A stretch of DNA of 64,000 nucleotides from Rhodospirillaceae bacterium (GTDB lineage Bacteria; Pseudomonadota; Alphaproteobacteria; Kiloniellales; DSM-21159): contig CP030885.1 in the NCBI GenBank assembly GCA_006969625.1, positions 2,057,430 to 2,121,429 on the forward strand. Reading direction: 5' to 3'. The notes below the pieces were generated by a model that made no database searches, was not told the origin of the DNA, and worked only from the letters and a program-made list of their open reading frames with translations. Below are positions 9,582 to 19,501 of the stretch, piece by piece. Position numbers and translations under genes: made by a program. The stretch's first letter is position 1. Every line of letters begins with the position of its first letter.

Positions 9582-11693
9582 ATGTCCCTGACACTTTTCG
9601 TCGTCGTTCTGTGCGGCCTCGGCGCCGTGCTCTATGGGGCGGTTACCGCCAAGGCCGTGCTGGCGAAGGACGCCGGCAACGAGCGCATGCAGGAGATCGC
9701 CGCCGCCATTCAGGAAGGCGCCGCCGCCTACCTCAACCGCCAGTACCGCACCATCGCTATCGTCGGCGTGGTGATCTTCGTTCTGGTCGCCATTCTCCTC
9801 GGCCCCATCGTCGGCATCGGCTTCCTGATCGGCGCGGTGCTCTCGGGGGCCGCCGGCTACATCGGCATGTACGTGTCGGTGCGCGCTAACGTACGCACGA
9901 CCCAGGCCTCGGCCGCCGAGGGGCTACAGGGCGGTTTGGACGTCGCTTTCAAGTCGGGTGCCGTGACCGGCATGCTGGTCGCCGGCCTCGCGCTGCTCGG
10001 CCTGTCCGTCTACTTCGCCTTCCTGCTGATCATCGGCTACCAGACTTCGGACCGCGAGATCGTCGCGGCGCTCGTAGCCCTTGCCTTCGGCGCCTCGCTG
10101 ATCTCGATCTTCGCGCGTCTCGGCGGCGGCATCTTCACCAAGGGCGCCGACGTCGGTGCCGACCTGGTCGGCAAGGTCGAGGCGGGCATCCCCGAGGACG
10201 ACCCGCGCAACCCGGGCGTCATCGCCGACAACGTGGGCGACAACGTCGGCGACTGCGCCGGCATGGCCGCCGACCTCTTCGAGACCTACGTGGTGACCGT
10301 GGGCGCGACCATGGTGCTCGCCTCGATCCTCTTTGCCGGCGAGGCCTTCCTGGCGGACATGATGCTCTACCCGCTGCTGATCGGCGCGGCCTGCATCCTC
10401 ACCTCGATCGCCGGCACCTTCTTCGTCAAGCTGGGCCCGAGCAAGAAGATCATGGCGGCCCTCTACAAGGGCTTCATCGCCTCGGTCGCGCTGTCCGTGG
10501 TCGCCTTCATCCCGGTGACCTGGGCGATGGTCGGCTTCGGCACCGAATACAGCTACGGCGATACCACCTTTACCGGCTTCGACCTGTTCCTCTGCGCCCT
10601 GGTCGGCCTCGCGGTCACCGGCCTGATCGTGGTCATTACCGAGTACTACACGGGCACCAACTTCCGCCCGGTGAAGTCGGTCGCCGAGGCCTCGGTCAAG
10701 GGCCATGGCACCAACGTCATTCAGGGCCTCGCCGTCTCCATGGAGGCGACCGCACTGCCGGCGCTGGTGATCGTCGTCGGCATCTACCTCACTTACATGG
10801 CGGCCGGTCTCTTCGGCATCGCCATCGCGGTCACCGCCATGCTGGCGCTCGCCGGCATGGTGGTTGCGCTCGACGCCTTCGGCCCGGTCACCGACAATGC
10901 CGGCGGCATCGCCGAGATGGCCGACCTGGACGCCAGCGTGCGCGAGACGACCGACGCGCTGGACGCGGTCGGCAACACCACCAAGGCCGTCACCAAAGGC
11001 TACGCGATCGGCTCGGCCGGCCTCGGCGCCCTGGTGCTCTTCGCCGCCTACACCGAGGACCTCAACTTCTTCATTCGAGAAGGCGTCGAGGCCTTCGAGG
11101 GGGTGACGGTCAACTTCTCCCTGTCGAACCCCTTCGTGGTCATCGGCCTGTTTGTCGGCGGCCTGCTGCCCTACCTCTTCGGCGCCATGGGCATGATGGC
11201 GGTCGGTCGCGCCGGCGGCTCGGTGGTCGAGGAGGTGCGCCGGCAGTTCAAGGAAAAGCCGGGCATCATGGACCACACCGAGAAGCCCGACTATGCGCGC
11301 TGCGTCGACATGCTGACCAAGACGGCGATCAAGGAGATGATCGTCCCCTCGATGCTGCCGGTGTTCTCGCCGCTGGTGCTCTACTTCGTGGTCTGGGCGG
11401 TCGCCGACCAGTCGGCGGCGCTCTCGGCGGTCGGCGCCATGCTGCTCGGCGTCATCGTCACCGGGCTGTTCGTCGCCATTTCCATGACGGCGGGCGGCGG
11501 CGCCTGGGACAACGCAAAGAAGTACATCGAGGACGGCAACTTCGGCGGCAAGGGCTCCGAGGCCCATAAGGCCGCCGTCACCGGCGACACCGTGGGCGAT
11601 CCCTACAAGGACACCGCGGGACCGGCCGTCAACCCGATGATCAAGATCACCAACATCGTCGCTCTGCTTCTGCTCGCTGTGCTCGCGCACTGA
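9582..11693 (+). CDS. hppA: K+-independent proton-translocating pyrophosphatase
   Basis: Membrane pyrophosphatase that couples PPi hydrolysis to proton export and helps energise the membrane, typical of phototrophic alphaproteobacteria. The 703-aa product has about 16 membrane segments. The PPi/Mg site is intact: [18 protein letters not shown] and the following [20 protein letters not shown], and a second site in [10 protein letters not shown]. The class-determining segment reads [18 protein letters not shown], with Lys and Thr at the positions that mark K+-independent enzymes. The ATG at 9582 (GGGGAAGGG upstream) removes an Arg-rich upstream extension. A hairpin follows the stop. Confidence 0.95.
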   Translation: MSLTLFVVVLCGLGAVLYGAVTAKAVLAKDAGNERMQEIAAAIQEGAAAYLNRQYRTIAIVGVVIFVLVAILLGPIVGIGFLIGAVLSGAAGYIGMYVSVRANVRTTQASAAEGLQGGLDVAFKSGAVTGMLVAGLALLGLSVYFAFLLIIGYQTSDREIVAALVALAFGASLISIFARLGGGIFTKGADVGADLVGKVEAGIPEDDPRNPGVIADNVGDNVGDCAGMAADLFETYVVTVGATMVLASILFAGEAFLADMMLYPLLIGAACILTSIAGTFFVKLGPSKKIMAALYKGFIASVALSVVAFIPVTWAMVGFGTEYSYGDTTFTGFDLFLCALVGLAVTGLIVVITEYYTGTNFRPVKSVAEASVKGHGTNVIQGLAVSMEATALPALVIVVGIYLTYMAAGLFGIAIAVTAMLALAGMVVALDAFGPVTDNAGGIAEMADLDASVRETTDALDAVGNTTKAVTKGYAIGSAGLGALVLFAAYTEDLNFFIREGVEAFEGVTVNFSLSNPFVVIGLFVGGLLPYLFGAMGMMAVGRAGGSVVEEVRRQFKEKPGIMDHTEKPDYARCVDMLTKTAIKEMIVPSMLPVFSPLVLYFVVWAVADQSAALSAVGAMLLGVIVTGLFVAISMTAGGGAWDNAKKYIEDGNFGGKGSEAHKAAVTGDTVGDPYKDTAGPAVNPMIKITNIVALLLLAVLAH

Positions 11694-11719
11694 GCGGCAT
11701 CGGCAAGGCTGTCGAGTTG

Positions 11720-11749
11720 AAGGGCCCGGGGACGTCTCTCCGGGCCCTT
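11720..11749 (+). terminator. Hairpin after hppA
   Basis: An inverted repeat with arms AAGGGCCCGG and CCGGGCCCTT around a 9-10 nt loop lies 27 bp after the hppA stop, followed by TC-rich sequence without a long T run. Very GC-rich stems with weak T tracts are usual for terminators in this type of genome. Confidence 0.6.
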
Positions 11750-12002
11750 CGCCTTCGTGCCGAGGCCGCCCGTCAACGGACGTCGCTGGCCCGTATGGGT
11801 AGGCAACCTAGCTGGCGACGGTTTCGCGCACGCTGGCGCTGGCGGCTGCCGAGCGTTCCGACCGTTCGGTCCGCCGCGTGCCGCTGGACGTTCCGCCCTG
11901 GCGCGTCTCGCCGATCCGATCGCGCTCGACGGAGACCGGCCCGCCTCCGAGCTTTGCGCGCGGCCAGGTGGCGGAGCTCTTGAAGCGACGCTGACGCGAA
12001 GC
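11750..12002. other. Intergenic region between hppA and bamE, no gene seen
   Basis: Together with the terminator this makes a 309-bp gap. Both strands have open frames, but they are Arg/Ala/Pro-rich, lack a ribosome site and resemble no family. A minus-strand frame just downstream of the bamE stop is open and Arg/Ser-rich; it could be a decayed remnant, but nothing supports this. Confidence 0.3.
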
Positions 12003-12464
12003 CTACTCCCCGGTAGAGCCGGGGAATTGGCCAATGTTGCCAATAAGCTGCTGCAAGAGGGTCAGCTCGCGGCCCTCGGTGGGCGTCTCGCGCTCGACCA
12101 GCTCGACGTCGCGCGCATCCTCGATGGTGTGCAGCTTGGTGCCCTCGACACGGCCGCGCTCGTCGAAGGTGACGGTCAGCACGCTGCGCTCCATCACGTC
12201 AGGCCGGAAGAAGGCCACTTGTTCCTGGCGTTGGCCGATGTAGTACCAGGTCCGGTCCTTGAAGGTGGACAGCGCCGAGGGGGTGCCCAGCACGCGGACC
12301 ACGTCTTCACGGGTAGAGAGGCCCGGCTCGATTTCGAGAATCTGCTCGACGTCGGGCAGGTTGCCGCGCACGTCCACGCGCTCGGCGCAGGCAACCAAGG
12401 GCAGCGCCACAGCCGCTGGCAACAGCAGACGACACAGGCGCCGGGTCCGGGGCAGTGCGAGCAT
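12003..12464 (-). CDS. bamE: Outer membrane assembly lipoprotein BamE
   Basis: Small lipoprotein of the BAM complex that inserts beta-barrel proteins in the outer membrane. The 153-aa product has a basic N-terminus, a hydrophobic segment and a lipobox LVAC with Cys26 as the lipidation site. The SmpA/OmlA fold follows: GNLPDVEQILEIEPG, STREDVVRVLGTPS, and the WYYIGQ strand, then VLTVTFDERGRV. The start is the ATG immediately before the signal peptide. It diverges from the cytochrome chaperone gene, an arrangement conserved in alphaproteobacteria. Confidence 0.92.
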   Translation of the reverse strand: MLALPRTRRLCRLLLPAAVALPLVACAERVDVRGNLPDVEQILEIEPGLSTREDVVRVLGTPSALSTFKDRTWYYIGQRQEQVAFFRPDVMERSVLTVTFDERGRVEGTKLHTIEDARDVELVERETPTEGRELTLLQQLIGNIGQFPGSTGE

Positions 12465-12620
12465 GCTTGCGATCCTCGTTTCTCTCGAGCGGCGCGCGCG
12501 GGCGCCAAATCCGACACCATACCTTGACCTTTCCGCGCGTTCCGCCATTTGTGGCAGCGCGGTGGCCGCTGTCGGCCCTCGCCGCGTTTCCTCTTCTCCA
12601 GGCAGGCGGGCCACCCGATT

Positions 12621-13202
12621 GTGCTGACACGCCTCTTCGGCAGCAACCCCCTCAAGACGCCCGGCGACCGCCGCGGCGACGAGGTCGCGCGCAGGCTCTA
12701 CGAAGGGCTGGTCGCGCAGGCGCGGGATCCGCGCTTCTACACAGGTCTCGGCGTGCCGGACAGCGTCGACGGCCGCTTCGAGCTTCTGGCGCTGCACAGC
12801 TTCCTGGTGTTCCATCGACTGCGCGCGGACCGCGCCGCCACCGAGGATCTGGCCCAGCGTCTGTTCGACATCATGGCCTTCCACCTCGATCAATCGGTGC
12901 GCGCCAGCGGGCCGGGCGAACTGGGCAGCGCCAAGCGGCTGCGCGCCATGGGCGAAGCGCTGATGGGCCGCTACCGCGCCTATGAGGCCGGCATGGCGGC
13001 GCGCGAGCCGCAGGCCCTTGAGGAGGCCCTGCGCCGCAACCTCTTCGGCACCGTGCCTTCCCCCGACCCCTTGCAGGTGGCGGCGCTGGCCGCCTATGTC
13101 CGTCGTTCGGTCGCGGCTTCGGCAGGCCAACCGATCACGGCGCTGCAAGGAGGCGAAGTCGTCTTTGCGGAACCGTGCCCGCCAGACGCGCAGACGGCCT
13201 GA
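12621..13202 (+). CDS. Ubiquinol-cytochrome c chaperone family protein
   Basis: Homologue of the mitochondrial Cbp3/UQCC1 chaperone that assists assembly of the cytochrome bc1 complex. The 193-aa product contains RLYEGLVAQARDPRFYTGLGVPD, a family signature region, then FELLALHSFLVFHRL and a helical C-terminus. The GTG at 12621 gives the typical start VLTRLFGSNPLK; an ATG at 12549 would add 24 residues of basic, non-family sequence. Neither start has a strong ribosome site, so the exact N-terminus is uncertain. It lies divergent to bamE and 108 bp before the DUF177 gene. Confidence 0.85.
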   Translation: MLTRLFGSNPLKTPGDRRGDEVARRLYEGLVAQARDPRFYTGLGVPDSVDGRFELLALHSFLVFHRLRADRAATEDLAQRLFDIMAFHLDQSVRASGPGELGSAKRLRAMGEALMGRYRAYEAGMAAREPQALEEALRRNLFGTVPSPDPLQVAALAAYVRRSVAASAGQPITALQGGEVVFAEPCPPDAQTA

Positions 13203-13310
13203 GGCCTGCAGCGGCGCCTTAGGCTAGGCAATTGACCGGACACGAGGCCTTGGCTAGGGTCCGCGGCCCCGCTCGGCCGGGCGCAGCGGTCAGGCCGGGA
13301 GGAGACGAAC

Positions 13311-13922
13311 ATGCGGGCATCTCCCGAGACGTCCCGAGGAACGGCGGAAATGCTGCCGGAGCCGGAGTTTTCCAGGCCCTTCGCGGTGGACAAGCTCGGG
13401 CCGCAGGCCGCGGTCGTGGAATTGGGGGCCAAACCGGCCGAACGGCAGGCCCTGGCCCGACGTTTCGATCTGCAGGCGCTCGATGCTTTGGGCGCCGAGT
13501 TGCGGCTCGAGCGCGCTGGCGGCGGCGGACTCGTGCGTGTCACCGGTCGGCTGCGTGCCCGTGGGGCGCAGACCTGTGTGGTGACGTTGGAGCCGGTGCC
13601 CTTCGCGCTCGATCAGGCGGTCGGGCTGGTCTTCGCGCCGGCGTCCGATGTGGCCGACCAGGGCGAGGTGGTCGTCGAGGCCGAGGGAGAGGACGCGCCG
13701 GAGCCGATCGTCGACGGTACCATCGACCTGGGCGAGGCGATGGCGCAGACGCTGGCGGTCGCCCTCGACCCCTATCCACGCGCGCCGGGCGCCAGCCTGG
13801 AGCGCAGCGAGTTCGGGCCGGATGGGGAGAATGGCACCGGCGAGGCGGAAGCGGCGACACAGGAGGCGCCATTCGCCGCCCTGCGTCGGTTGCGGGGTGA
13901 CGCCGGGGCAGAGAAGGGTTAG
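13311..13922 (+). CDS. YceD/DUF177 family protein
   Basis: 203-aa acidic protein of the YceD/DUF177 family, whose plant and bacterial members are linked to 23S rRNA accumulation. Seen are EFSRPFAVDKLG near the N-terminus, VTGRLRARGAQTCVVTLEPV (with the single conserved Cys), VDGTIDLGEAMAQTLAVALDPYP in the middle and PFAALRRLRG at the C-terminus. GGGAGGAG precedes the ATG. The position directly upstream of rpmF is the classic context for this family and strongly supports the call. Confidence 0.88.
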   Translation: MRASPETSRGTAEMLPEPEFSRPFAVDKLGPQAAVVELGAKPAERQALARRFDLQALDALGAELRLERAGGGGLVRVTGRLRARGAQTCVVTLEPVPFALDQAVGLVFAPASDVADQGEVVVEAEGEDAPEPIVDGTIDLGEAMAQTLAVALDPYPRAPGASLERSEFGPDGENGTGEAEAATQEAPFAALRRLRGDAGAEKG

Positions 13923-14078
13923 GCGGTGCCGCGCGCTTGCCGCCGCAGCGGGTTTTGGGCTAAGAAACCGCGGAATCGTATGGGTTATCCGGCACCAGAT
14001 GCGTCCGGCCGACCCGCAAGAAGCAACCGTGACGGTGCGCCGCCCTGGCGGCCGCCGAATCAGTGAGGAAGTCGGACT

Positions 14079-14264
14079 ATGGCCGTACCGAAGAAGAAGA
14101 TTTCGAAGTCGCGTCGCAATATGCGCCGCGCGCATGACGCGCTGAAGTCGCCGAGCTATGTGGAGGACCAGGACAGCGGCGAGCTGCGCCGGCCGCACCA
14201 CATCGACTTGAAGACCGGCATGTACCGAGGCCGCCAGATCCTGGAGCCGAAGAGCGACTTCTAA
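14079..14264 (+). CDS. rpmF: 50S ribosomal protein L32
   Basis: 61-aa ribosomal protein beginning [20 protein letters not shown], the standard L32 opening. This copy lacks the four-cysteine zinc motif found in some L32 forms, as is usual in alphaproteobacteria, and has the [14 protein letters not shown]-terminal segment. A GAGGAAG site lies a few bases upstream of the ATG. It precedes plsX by 47 bp, coupling a ribosomal gene with lipid synthesis as in many bacteria. Confidence 0.97.
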   Translation: MAVPKKKISKSRRNMRRAHDALKSPSYVEDQDSGELRRPHHIDLKTGMYRGRQILEPKSDF

Positions 14265-14311
14265 GCCGGGCCGGTCGGGGCCGGCTGAGCGGCACGGACG
14301 GATGGGGCATC

Positions 14312-15361
14312 TTGAGCGCTCGGCTGACCATTGCCTTGGACGCCATGGGTGGCGACAACGCGCCGACTGCGGTCGTGCGGGGCGCGAATATGGCCTTGCG
14401 CCGCAATCCCAACCTCGAGTTCGTCTTCTACGGACGCGAATCCGATGTCACGCCGCAGCTCAACCGGCTGAAGCGCCTGAAGAAGGTCGCCCGCGTCGTC
14501 CACACCGACGACGTGGTCGACAGCACCGAGCGCGCCTCGGTGGCGCTGCGCAGCGGGCGCAAATCCTCGATGCGTCTGGCGATCAACGCGGTGAAGGACG
14601 GTGAGGCCGACGCCTGCGTGTCGGCGGGGAACACCGGCGCGCTGATGGCGATGGCGAAGTTCGTGCTGAAGACCGTGCCGGGCATCGACCGGCCGGCGAT
14701 GGCCTCCTTCTTCCCGACCCTGCGGGGCGAATCGGTGATGTTGGACCTCGGCGCCAACGTGGCGTGCGATGCCAACAACCTGGTCGAGTTCACCGTAATG
14801 GGTAACGCCTTCGCCCGCTCGGTTCTGGGACTGGAGGCGCCGACCTACGGCCTGCTGAACGTCGGGTCGGAGGAGCAAAAGGGTCACGAGGAGCTGCGCG
14901 AGGCGGCCGCCCTGCTGCGCGGGGTCGAGCTGCCGGGTCACTTCTACGGCTTCGTCGAAGGCGACGACATCGCCACCGGCACCACCGACGTGGTGGTCAC
15001 CGACGGGTTTTCCGGCAACATCGCGCTGAAGACCGCCGAAGGCACGGTGAAGCTGTACACCGAGTTCCTGCGCCGCACCTTCCGCTCCTCGCCGCTCGCC
15101 CAGCTCGGCTACCTGCTGGCCAAGCCGGCGATGCGCAAGCTGCGCAAGCGCGTCGACCCGCGCCGCTACAACGGGGCCGTCCTGCTGGGCCTGAACGGCA
15201 TCGCGGTGAAGAGCCACGGCGGGTCCGACGCGCTCGGCTTCGCGCACGCCGTGAGCCTCGCCGTCGACCTCGCCCGCCACAAGTTCATCGACACCATCCG
15301 CACCGACATCGACAAGCTCGATCGCCGGACCTCAGCACCTGCCCAGGCCGCCGCCGTTTAG
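14312..15361 (+). CDS. plsX: Phosphate acyltransferase PlsX
   Basis: Makes acyl-phosphate from acyl-ACP, the donor for the first acylation of glycerol 3-phosphate. The 349-aa product shows [14 protein letters not shown] at the start, [10 protein letters not shown], the [14 protein letters not shown] region and [14 protein letters not shown], all typical of PlsX. The start codon is TTG at 14312, since this gives the family N-terminus and no in-frame ATG is nearby; GATGGGG lies upstream. It is followed by fabH within 40 bp. Confidence 0.94.
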   Translation: MSARLTIALDAMGGDNAPTAVVRGANMALRRNPNLEFVFYGRESDVTPQLNRLKRLKKVARVVHTDDVVDSTERASVALRSGRKSSMRLAINAVKDGEADACVSAGNTGALMAMAKFVLKTVPGIDRPAMASFFPTLRGESVMLDLGANVACDANNLVEFTVMGNAFARSVLGLEAPTYGLLNVGSEEQKGHEELREAAALLRGVELPGHFYGFVEGDDIATGTTDVVVTDGFSGNIALKTAEGTVKLYTEFLRRTFRSSPLAQLGYLLAKPAMRKLRKRVDPRRYNGAVLLGLNGIAVKSHGGSDALGFAHAVSLAVDLARHKFIDTIRTDIDKLDRRTSAPAQAAAV

Positions 15362-15393
15362 GCGGGCGCGTGGCGCATTTCCTCGGATCGTTC

Positions 15394-16368
15394 ATGCCCT
15401 TGCGCTCGCACGTCATCGGCCACGGCGCGTATCTGCCGGAGACCGTCTGGACGAACGCCGACCTCACGTCCAAGGTCGACACCTCCGACGAGTGGATCGT
15501 CAAGCGCACCGGCATTCGGCAGCGACACATCGCGGCCGACGGCGAGCTGACCTCGGATCTGGCGACGGCCGCCTGCCGGCAAGCCCTGGAGCGTGCCGGG
15601 CTGGCGCCGCAGCGGCTCGACCTGCTGGTCTGCGCCACCGCTACCCCCGACGAGACCTTCCCGGCGACGGCCACCCGTGTGCAGGCGCAACTCGGCATGA
15701 CCGGTGGTGCCGCCTTCGACGTCCAGGCGGTGTGCAGCGGTTTCGTCTACGCCCTGGCGGTGGCCGACAACTTCCTGCGGCTCGGCCAGGCGCAGACCGC
15801 CTTGGTGGTCGGGGCGGAGACCTTCAGCCGTATTCTCGACTGGACGGACCGCGGCACCTGCGTGCTGTTCGGCGATGGCGCCGGCGCGGTCCTGCTGCGG
15901 GCGGGCGAGGGGAGCGGCCGCAACACCGACCGCGGTGTGCTCTCGACCCACCTCTACTCCGACGGCCGCCATCATGACGCCCTCTATGTCGACGGCGGCG
16001 TGTCGTCCACCGGCACCGCAGGGCACCTGCGCATGGAGGGCAAGGAGGTCTTCCGCCACGCCGTGGTCCGCATGGCCGAGGCGATCGACACGGCCCTGGC
16101 CGCCAACGACCTGACGCCGGGCGACATCGATTGGCTGGTGCCCCACCAGGCGAACATCCGGATCATCGAATCGATGGCCAAGCGGCTGAATCTGCCGATG
16201 GAGCGCGTGGTCGCCACTGTCGAGCGCCACGCCAACACCTCGGCCGCCTCGATCCCCTTGGCGCTCGACGAGGCGGCTGGCGACGGTCGCCTCAAGCGGG
16301 GAGAGCTGATCCTGTTGGACGCGATGGGTGGCGGCTTCACGTGGGGTTCGGCCTTGGTACGCTGGTAG
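15394..16368 (+). CDS. fabH: 3-oxoacyl-ACP synthase III (KAS III)
   Basis: Starts fatty acid synthesis by condensing acetyl-CoA with malonyl-ACP. The 324-aa product has the catalytic triad in context: Cys114 in [10 protein letters not shown], His in VPHQANIRI, and Asn in [13 protein letters not shown], with the GDGAGAVLL region between. The ATG at 15394 gives the usual [15 protein letters not shown] start and family length; a GTG at 15370, eight codons earlier, is an alternative. Neither start has a strong ribosome site. It is part of the rpmF-plsX-fabH-ihfA block. Confidence 0.95.
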   Translation: MPLRSHVIGHGAYLPETVWTNADLTSKVDTSDEWIVKRTGIRQRHIAADGELTSDLATAACRQALERAGLAPQRLDLLVCATATPDETFPATATRVQAQLGMTGGAAFDVQAVCSGFVYALAVADNFLRLGQAQTALVVGAETFSRILDWTDRGTCVLFGDGAGAVLLRAGEGSGRNTDRGVLSTHLYSDGRHHDALYVDGGVSSTGTAGHLRMEGKEVFRHAVVRMAEAIDTALAANDLTPGDIDWLVPHQANIRIIESMAKRLNLPMERVVATVERHANTSAASIPLALDEAAGDGRLKRGELILLDAMGGGFTWGSALVRW

Positions 16369-16449
16369 GCGCACGGCCGCCTATGCCACTTGCGGTCGCA
16401 TCCGACTGCAAAGCTTCGCCTACGACATTTCATGCAAATCCTTGCTTCG

Positions 16450-16455
16450 TATAAT
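16450..16455 (+). promoter_or_regulatory. Candidate -10 element for ihfA
   Basis: A perfect TATAAT lies 58 bp upstream of the ihfA ATG in an unusually AT-rich stretch. The -35 position 17 bp upstream is poor (ATTTCA). This suggests a promoter separate from the plsX-fabH transcript. It is inferred from sequence only. Confidence 0.4.
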
Positions 16456-16513
16456 TGACCGCTTCAACATCCTCGACTAACCTTCTGGTATTGCAGGCCG
16501 TAGGAGAGGCGAG

Positions 16514-16807
16514 ATGTCGGGCTCGACCGTCACAAGGGCCGATCTGAGTGAGGCCGTTTACCAGGAGGTCGGGCTTTCTCGGAACGAGTCCTCCGAACTC
16601 GTGGAAGACGTTCTGGACGAGATCTCGGTTGCGCTGGTCGCCGGGGAAACCGTGAAGATCTCGTCGTTCGGCAGTTTCGCGGTACGGCAGAAGGGGGAGC
16701 GCGTCGGCCGCAACCCGAAAACCGGCGAAGAGGTGCCGATCTTGCCGCGCCGCGTTCTAGTGTTCCGCGCCTCCCACGTGCTCAAGAACCGCATCAACCA
16801 AGGCTGA
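16514..16807 (+). CDS. ihfA: Integration host factor subunit alpha
   Basis: DNA-bending subunit that pairs with IhfB in nucleoid organisation and in enhancer-dependent promoters. The 97-aa product has [45 protein letters not shown] (the DNA-contacting beta arm) and the IHF-type [16 protein letters not shown] end. The plsX-fabH-ihfA-merR order is conserved and separates this from HU. It could supply the DNA bend at the sigma-54-like glnB promoter described in this window. Confidence 0.94.
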   Translation: MSGSTVTRADLSEAVYQEVGLSRNESSELVEDVLDEISVALVAGETVKISSFGSFAVRQKGERVGRNPKTGEEVPILPRRVLVFRASHVLKNRINQG

Positions 16808-16818
16808 AGCTGAGCACC

Positions 16819-17277
16819 GTGAGCGATCAGGCAGTTCGACCGCGCGGCGGACGCGCGAACGCAAGAGCTGGCGGTAAGTCGGCGGAGGCGTTCCGCACCA
16901 TCAGCGAGGTCTCCGACGAGCTCGACGTCCCGCAACACGTCCTGCGCTTCTGGGAGACCAAGTTCAGCCAGGTCCGTCCGCTGAAGCGCGGCGGCGGGCG
17001 CCGCTACTACCGCCCCGACGATATCGAGCTGCTCCGCCGGATCCGCGATCTGCTCTACCGCGACGGCTTCACCATCAAGGGCGTGCAAAAGCTGCTGCGC
17101 GAGGGCCGCTCGGAGGCGGTGGCTCAGGTCGCCGCAGAGCCAGAAGTGGCCAAGCCCGCCGCAGCGGATGCGGCGGGGCGCGACGGCTTGGACCCGCAGA
17201 CCCGGCGCGAGCTCGAAACCTTGCGGGCGGAGTTGGCGGAACTTCGCGCGTTGCTGCACGCGGCCTTGAAGATCTGA
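16819..17277 (+). CDS. MerR family transcriptional regulator
   Basis: 152-aa regulator with a MerR winged-helix domain: [28 protein letters not shown] followed by [36 protein letters not shown]. The C-terminal third (from about 95) is Ala/Glu-rich and ends in a helix ([21 protein letters not shown]), likely a dimerisation coil; no effector domain or metal-binding cysteines are visible. The GTG at 16819 is used, 11 bp after ihfA. The gene is a conserved follower of ihfA in alphaproteobacteria, but its targets are unknown. Confidence 0.88.
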   Translation: MSDQAVRPRGGRANARAGGKSAEAFRTISEVSDELDVPQHVLRFWETKFSQVRPLKRGGGRRYYRPDDIELLRRIRDLLYRDGFTIKGVQKLLREGRSEAVAQVAAEPEVAKPAAADAAGRDGLDPQTRRELETLRAELAELRALLHAALKI

Positions 17278-17315
17278 GGGCCGTGCCCTGGTTGCCGGAC
17301 CGCGGCAGCCACGTG

Positions 17316-17344
17316 TTGTCAGGGCACCGGCCGGCCGTTATATA
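17316..17344 (+). promoter_or_regulatory. Candidate promoter of tRNA-Pro
   Basis: TTGTCA at 17316-17321 and TATATA at 17339-17344 are separated by 17 bp and lie about 47 bp before the tRNA. The tRNA-Leu and tRNA-His genes here have similar TTG-type -35 and AT-rich -10 pairs. Confidence 0.5.
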
Positions 17345-17390
17345 GCGGGTCCGCATCGGGCGCGGCCGCTGGCTGGCCCGTCGCACCCAT

Positions 17391-17467
17391 CGGGACGTAG
17401 CGCAGCCTGGTAGCGCACCAGTCTGGGGGACTGGGGGTCGCAGGTTCAAATCCTGCCGTCCCGACCA
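17391..17467 (+). tRNA. tRNA-Pro (GGG)
   Basis: Cloverleaf with acceptor CGGGACG/CGTCCCG, anticodon stem CCAGT/ACTGG around loop CTGGGGG (anticodon GGG at 17425-17427), and T-arm with GGTTCAAATCC. The 3' CCA is encoded. Reads proline CCC/CCU codons. Confidence 0.96.
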
Positions 17468-17519
17468 TTTTTCTCGAAGACTGATTGAGCTTGCCCCGTT
17501 AAATCGTTGTTTTTCAATA

Positions 17520-17771
17520 TCAACGGAACAGACGGCGCCCTGACTGGGTCAGGCGGCAGACGAGCCAGTCGGGCTTGATCGGGTTCTCGAAGCAGGGCTC
17601 CGCCCAACCGCGCTCTATGCAGCTTCGGATCGTGCTGGCCGGATAGCGCTGGCCCTGACCGTCGAACAGCGGCAGCTTGCCGCCCGGCTGGTCCAGCCCG
17701 CGCGCGAGATAGGCCCGCTGCGCCGCCGTCGGCTTCGCGCGCCCCTTGCCGCTGGTGCCGCTGGCTGCCAT
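17520..17771 (-). CDS. Conserved-looking hypothetical protein
   Basis: 83-aa basic protein with no signal peptide or membrane segment. It contains RAYLARGLDQPGGKLPLFD, a short motif GQRYPASTIRSCIERGWAE, and ends in LVCRLTQSGRRLFR, which looks like a small winged-helix-like or MarR-tail-like element. A GGGGAG site precedes the ATG, and codon use is like the neighbours. I do not recognise the family. It faces cutA divergently with a 71-bp gap. Confidence 0.6.
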   Translation of the reverse strand: MAASGTSGKGRAKPTAAQRAYLARGLDQPGGKLPLFDGQGQRYPASTIRSCIERGWAEPCFENPIKPDWLVCRLTQSGRRLFR

Positions 17772-17842
17772 CGACCGCTCCCCGGAATCGCTCCTAAGCT
17801 AGTTGGCGGCAGCCGCTTTCGCCAGTCAGGGACGACCCGCAG

Positions 17843-18163
17843 ATGGAATACAAGCTTCTTTACGTCACCGCCGAGGATGCCGAGGAGGCCAAGGCGATCG
17901 GCCGCGCCCTGGTCGAGGCGCGCCTGGCGGCCTGTGCCAACGTCATTCCAGGCATGATCCCGATCTTCTGGTGGAACGACAGTGTGCAGGAAGGCAGCGA
18001 GGCGGTCCTGCTCGCCAAGACCCGCGCCGATCTGGTGCCGGCGGCCACCCGGCTGATCGTCGAGCGGCATTCCTACGACCTGCCCTGCGTGGTGGCCCTC
18101 GACCTGCAGCCGGGCCATCGGCCGTTTCTCGACTGGATCGGTGCTGAAACCAGCCAGACCTGA
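17843..18163 (+). CDS. cutA: Divalent-cation tolerance protein CutA
   Basis: 106-aa trimeric CutA1 family protein with the YVTAEDAEEAKAIGRALVEARLAACANVIP opening split into its two elements, the IFWWND strand pair, VLLAKTRADLV, and the HSYDLPCVVALD segment. Length is that of the family. The biochemical role is still unclear, although it was first linked to copper tolerance. It is followed 109 bp later by an MFS gene in the same direction. Confidence 0.93.
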   Translation: MEYKLLYVTAEDAEEAKAIGRALVEARLAACANVIPGMIPIFWWNDSVQEGSEAVLLAKTRADLVPAATRLIVERHSYDLPCVVALDLQPGHRPFLDWIGAETSQT

Positions 18164-18272
18164 ACGTGCGGCGGTGCGGAACCGTGCAGCACAGCTATTC
18201 CACAGCGGCGCTTGTCTTGCCGGTGCCGCGGGCGCGAAACTAACCAGCCAAGCACATGGACAGAGATCGCAG

Positions 18273-19490
18273 ATGCGCGCCCCCTCCGCCCGGCTGTCGC
18301 TTGTCTTCAGCTGTCTCGGGCACCTCTACGTCCACCTCTTCACAGCCTTCTACTTCGTCATCGTGCTGTCGCTGGAAGAGGTCTGGAGCCTGCCGTACCA
18401 CGAGCTGATCGAGCTCTGGACGCTGGGCGCGCTCCTGGTCGGCCTGGCGGCGCTGCCGGCCGGCTGGCTCGGCGACCGCTGGTCGGCGCGCGGCATGATG
18501 ATCGTCTACTTCCTCGGCATGGGCGCGGCGGCGATCGTCTGCGGCCTGGTCGACCAGGCCTCGGCGCTGCTGATCGGCTTGACGGCCATCGGGCTGTTCG
18601 CCGCCATCTACCACCCCGTCGGCATCGCTTGGCTGGTCAAGTCGGCGCCCGCCGGCATGCAGGGCAAGGCGCTCGGGGTCAACGGCGTCTTCGGCGTCAT
18701 CGGCGTCGCCTCGGCGGGCCTGGTCGCCGGCACTTTGATCGACCTCTTCTCCTGGCGCGCCGCCTTTCTCGTGCCGGGCGCCGTCTGTCTGGCGACCGGG
18801 CTCGCGCTTTGGGTGGCCTCGGCGCGCGGGCTGGTGGTCGAGGGGGTGGCCGACGGCCGGCCGCACACGCAGGCGGCGCGCGGCGAGGTACTGCGCGTCT
18901 TCCTCGTTCTGGTGCTGACCATGACCGTCATGGGCCTGATCTTCCAGGCGACCCAGGCGGCGCTGCCCAAGGTCTTCGACCTGCGCCTACGCGACATTGC
19001 CGGCGAGGGCGCCTTCGGCGTCGGCGCGCTGGTGGCGGCGGTCTATGCGGTCGGCGGCCTGATGCAGATCCTCGGCGGCCATCTGGCCGACAAGCTTCCG
19101 CTCAAGCCGGTCTACGTCACCGCTTTCCTGCTGCAAATCCCGGTGCTGGCGGCGATCGGCATGCTGGGCGGCGTGCCGCTGCTGCTGCTGGCCGCCGTCA
19201 CGGTGCTGCTGTCGACCGGCGCCCTGCCGGCCGAGAACATGCTGCTGGCGCGCTATACGCCGGAGCGGCACCGCAGCCTGGCCTACGGCGCCAAGTTCGT
19301 GCTTGCCTTCGGCACCGCGCCGGCGGCGATCTGGGCGGTGGCCAGGGTCAAGGAGACGACCGGCGAGTTCACCTGGCTGTTCGCCGCCGCCGCCGGCTTG
19401 GCGTTGGTCGCCACCGTGGCCGCTATCCTGCTGCCCGGCGAGCGCAAGCGGCCTGAGGCAACGGCGCCGGCCGCGCAACCGGCGGAATAG
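18273..19490 (+). CDS. MFS transporter, fosmidomycin-resistance-like
   Basis: 405-aa protein with about 12 hydrophobic segments. The opening (LSLVFSCLGHLYVHLFTAFYFV), the first-loop WLGDRWSARGMM motif and the AAIYHPVGIAWLVKSAP segment resemble the FSR-type drug/sugar-phosphate exporters. The ATG at 18273 discards 44 upstream residues that overlap the cutA end region and look non-coding. It is followed 11 bp later by a VOC-family gene, so the two are probably co-transcribed. Substrate unknown. Confidence 0.8.
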   Translation: MRAPSARLSLVFSCLGHLYVHLFTAFYFVIVLSLEEVWSLPYHELIELWTLGALLVGLAALPAGWLGDRWSARGMMIVYFLGMGAAAIVCGLVDQASALLIGLTAIGLFAAIYHPVGIAWLVKSAPAGMQGKALGVNGVFGVIGVASAGLVAGTLIDLFSWRAAFLVPGAVCLATGLALWVASARGLVVEGVADGRPHTQAARGEVLRVFLVLVLTMTVMGLIFQATQAALPKVFDLRLRDIAGEGAFGVGALVAAVYAVGGLMQILGGHLADKLPLKPVYVTAFLLQIPVLAAIGMLGGVPLLLLAAVTVLLSTGALPAENMLLARYTPERHRSLAYGAKFVLAFGTAPAAIWAVARVKETTGEFTWLFAAAAGLALVATVAAILLPGERKRPEATAPAAQPAE

Positions 19491-19501
19491 GGGGAGTTGA
19501 C

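Noticed and set aside
9924..11690. Long minus-strand open frame over hppA
   Set aside because: Antisense to a clear hppA; composition (Asp/His/Gly repeats) is that of a shadow.
12549..12620. Extended N-terminus for the cytochrome c chaperone gene
   Set aside because: The added residues are basic and not family-like; the GTG at 12621 gives the usual start, although this is not certain.
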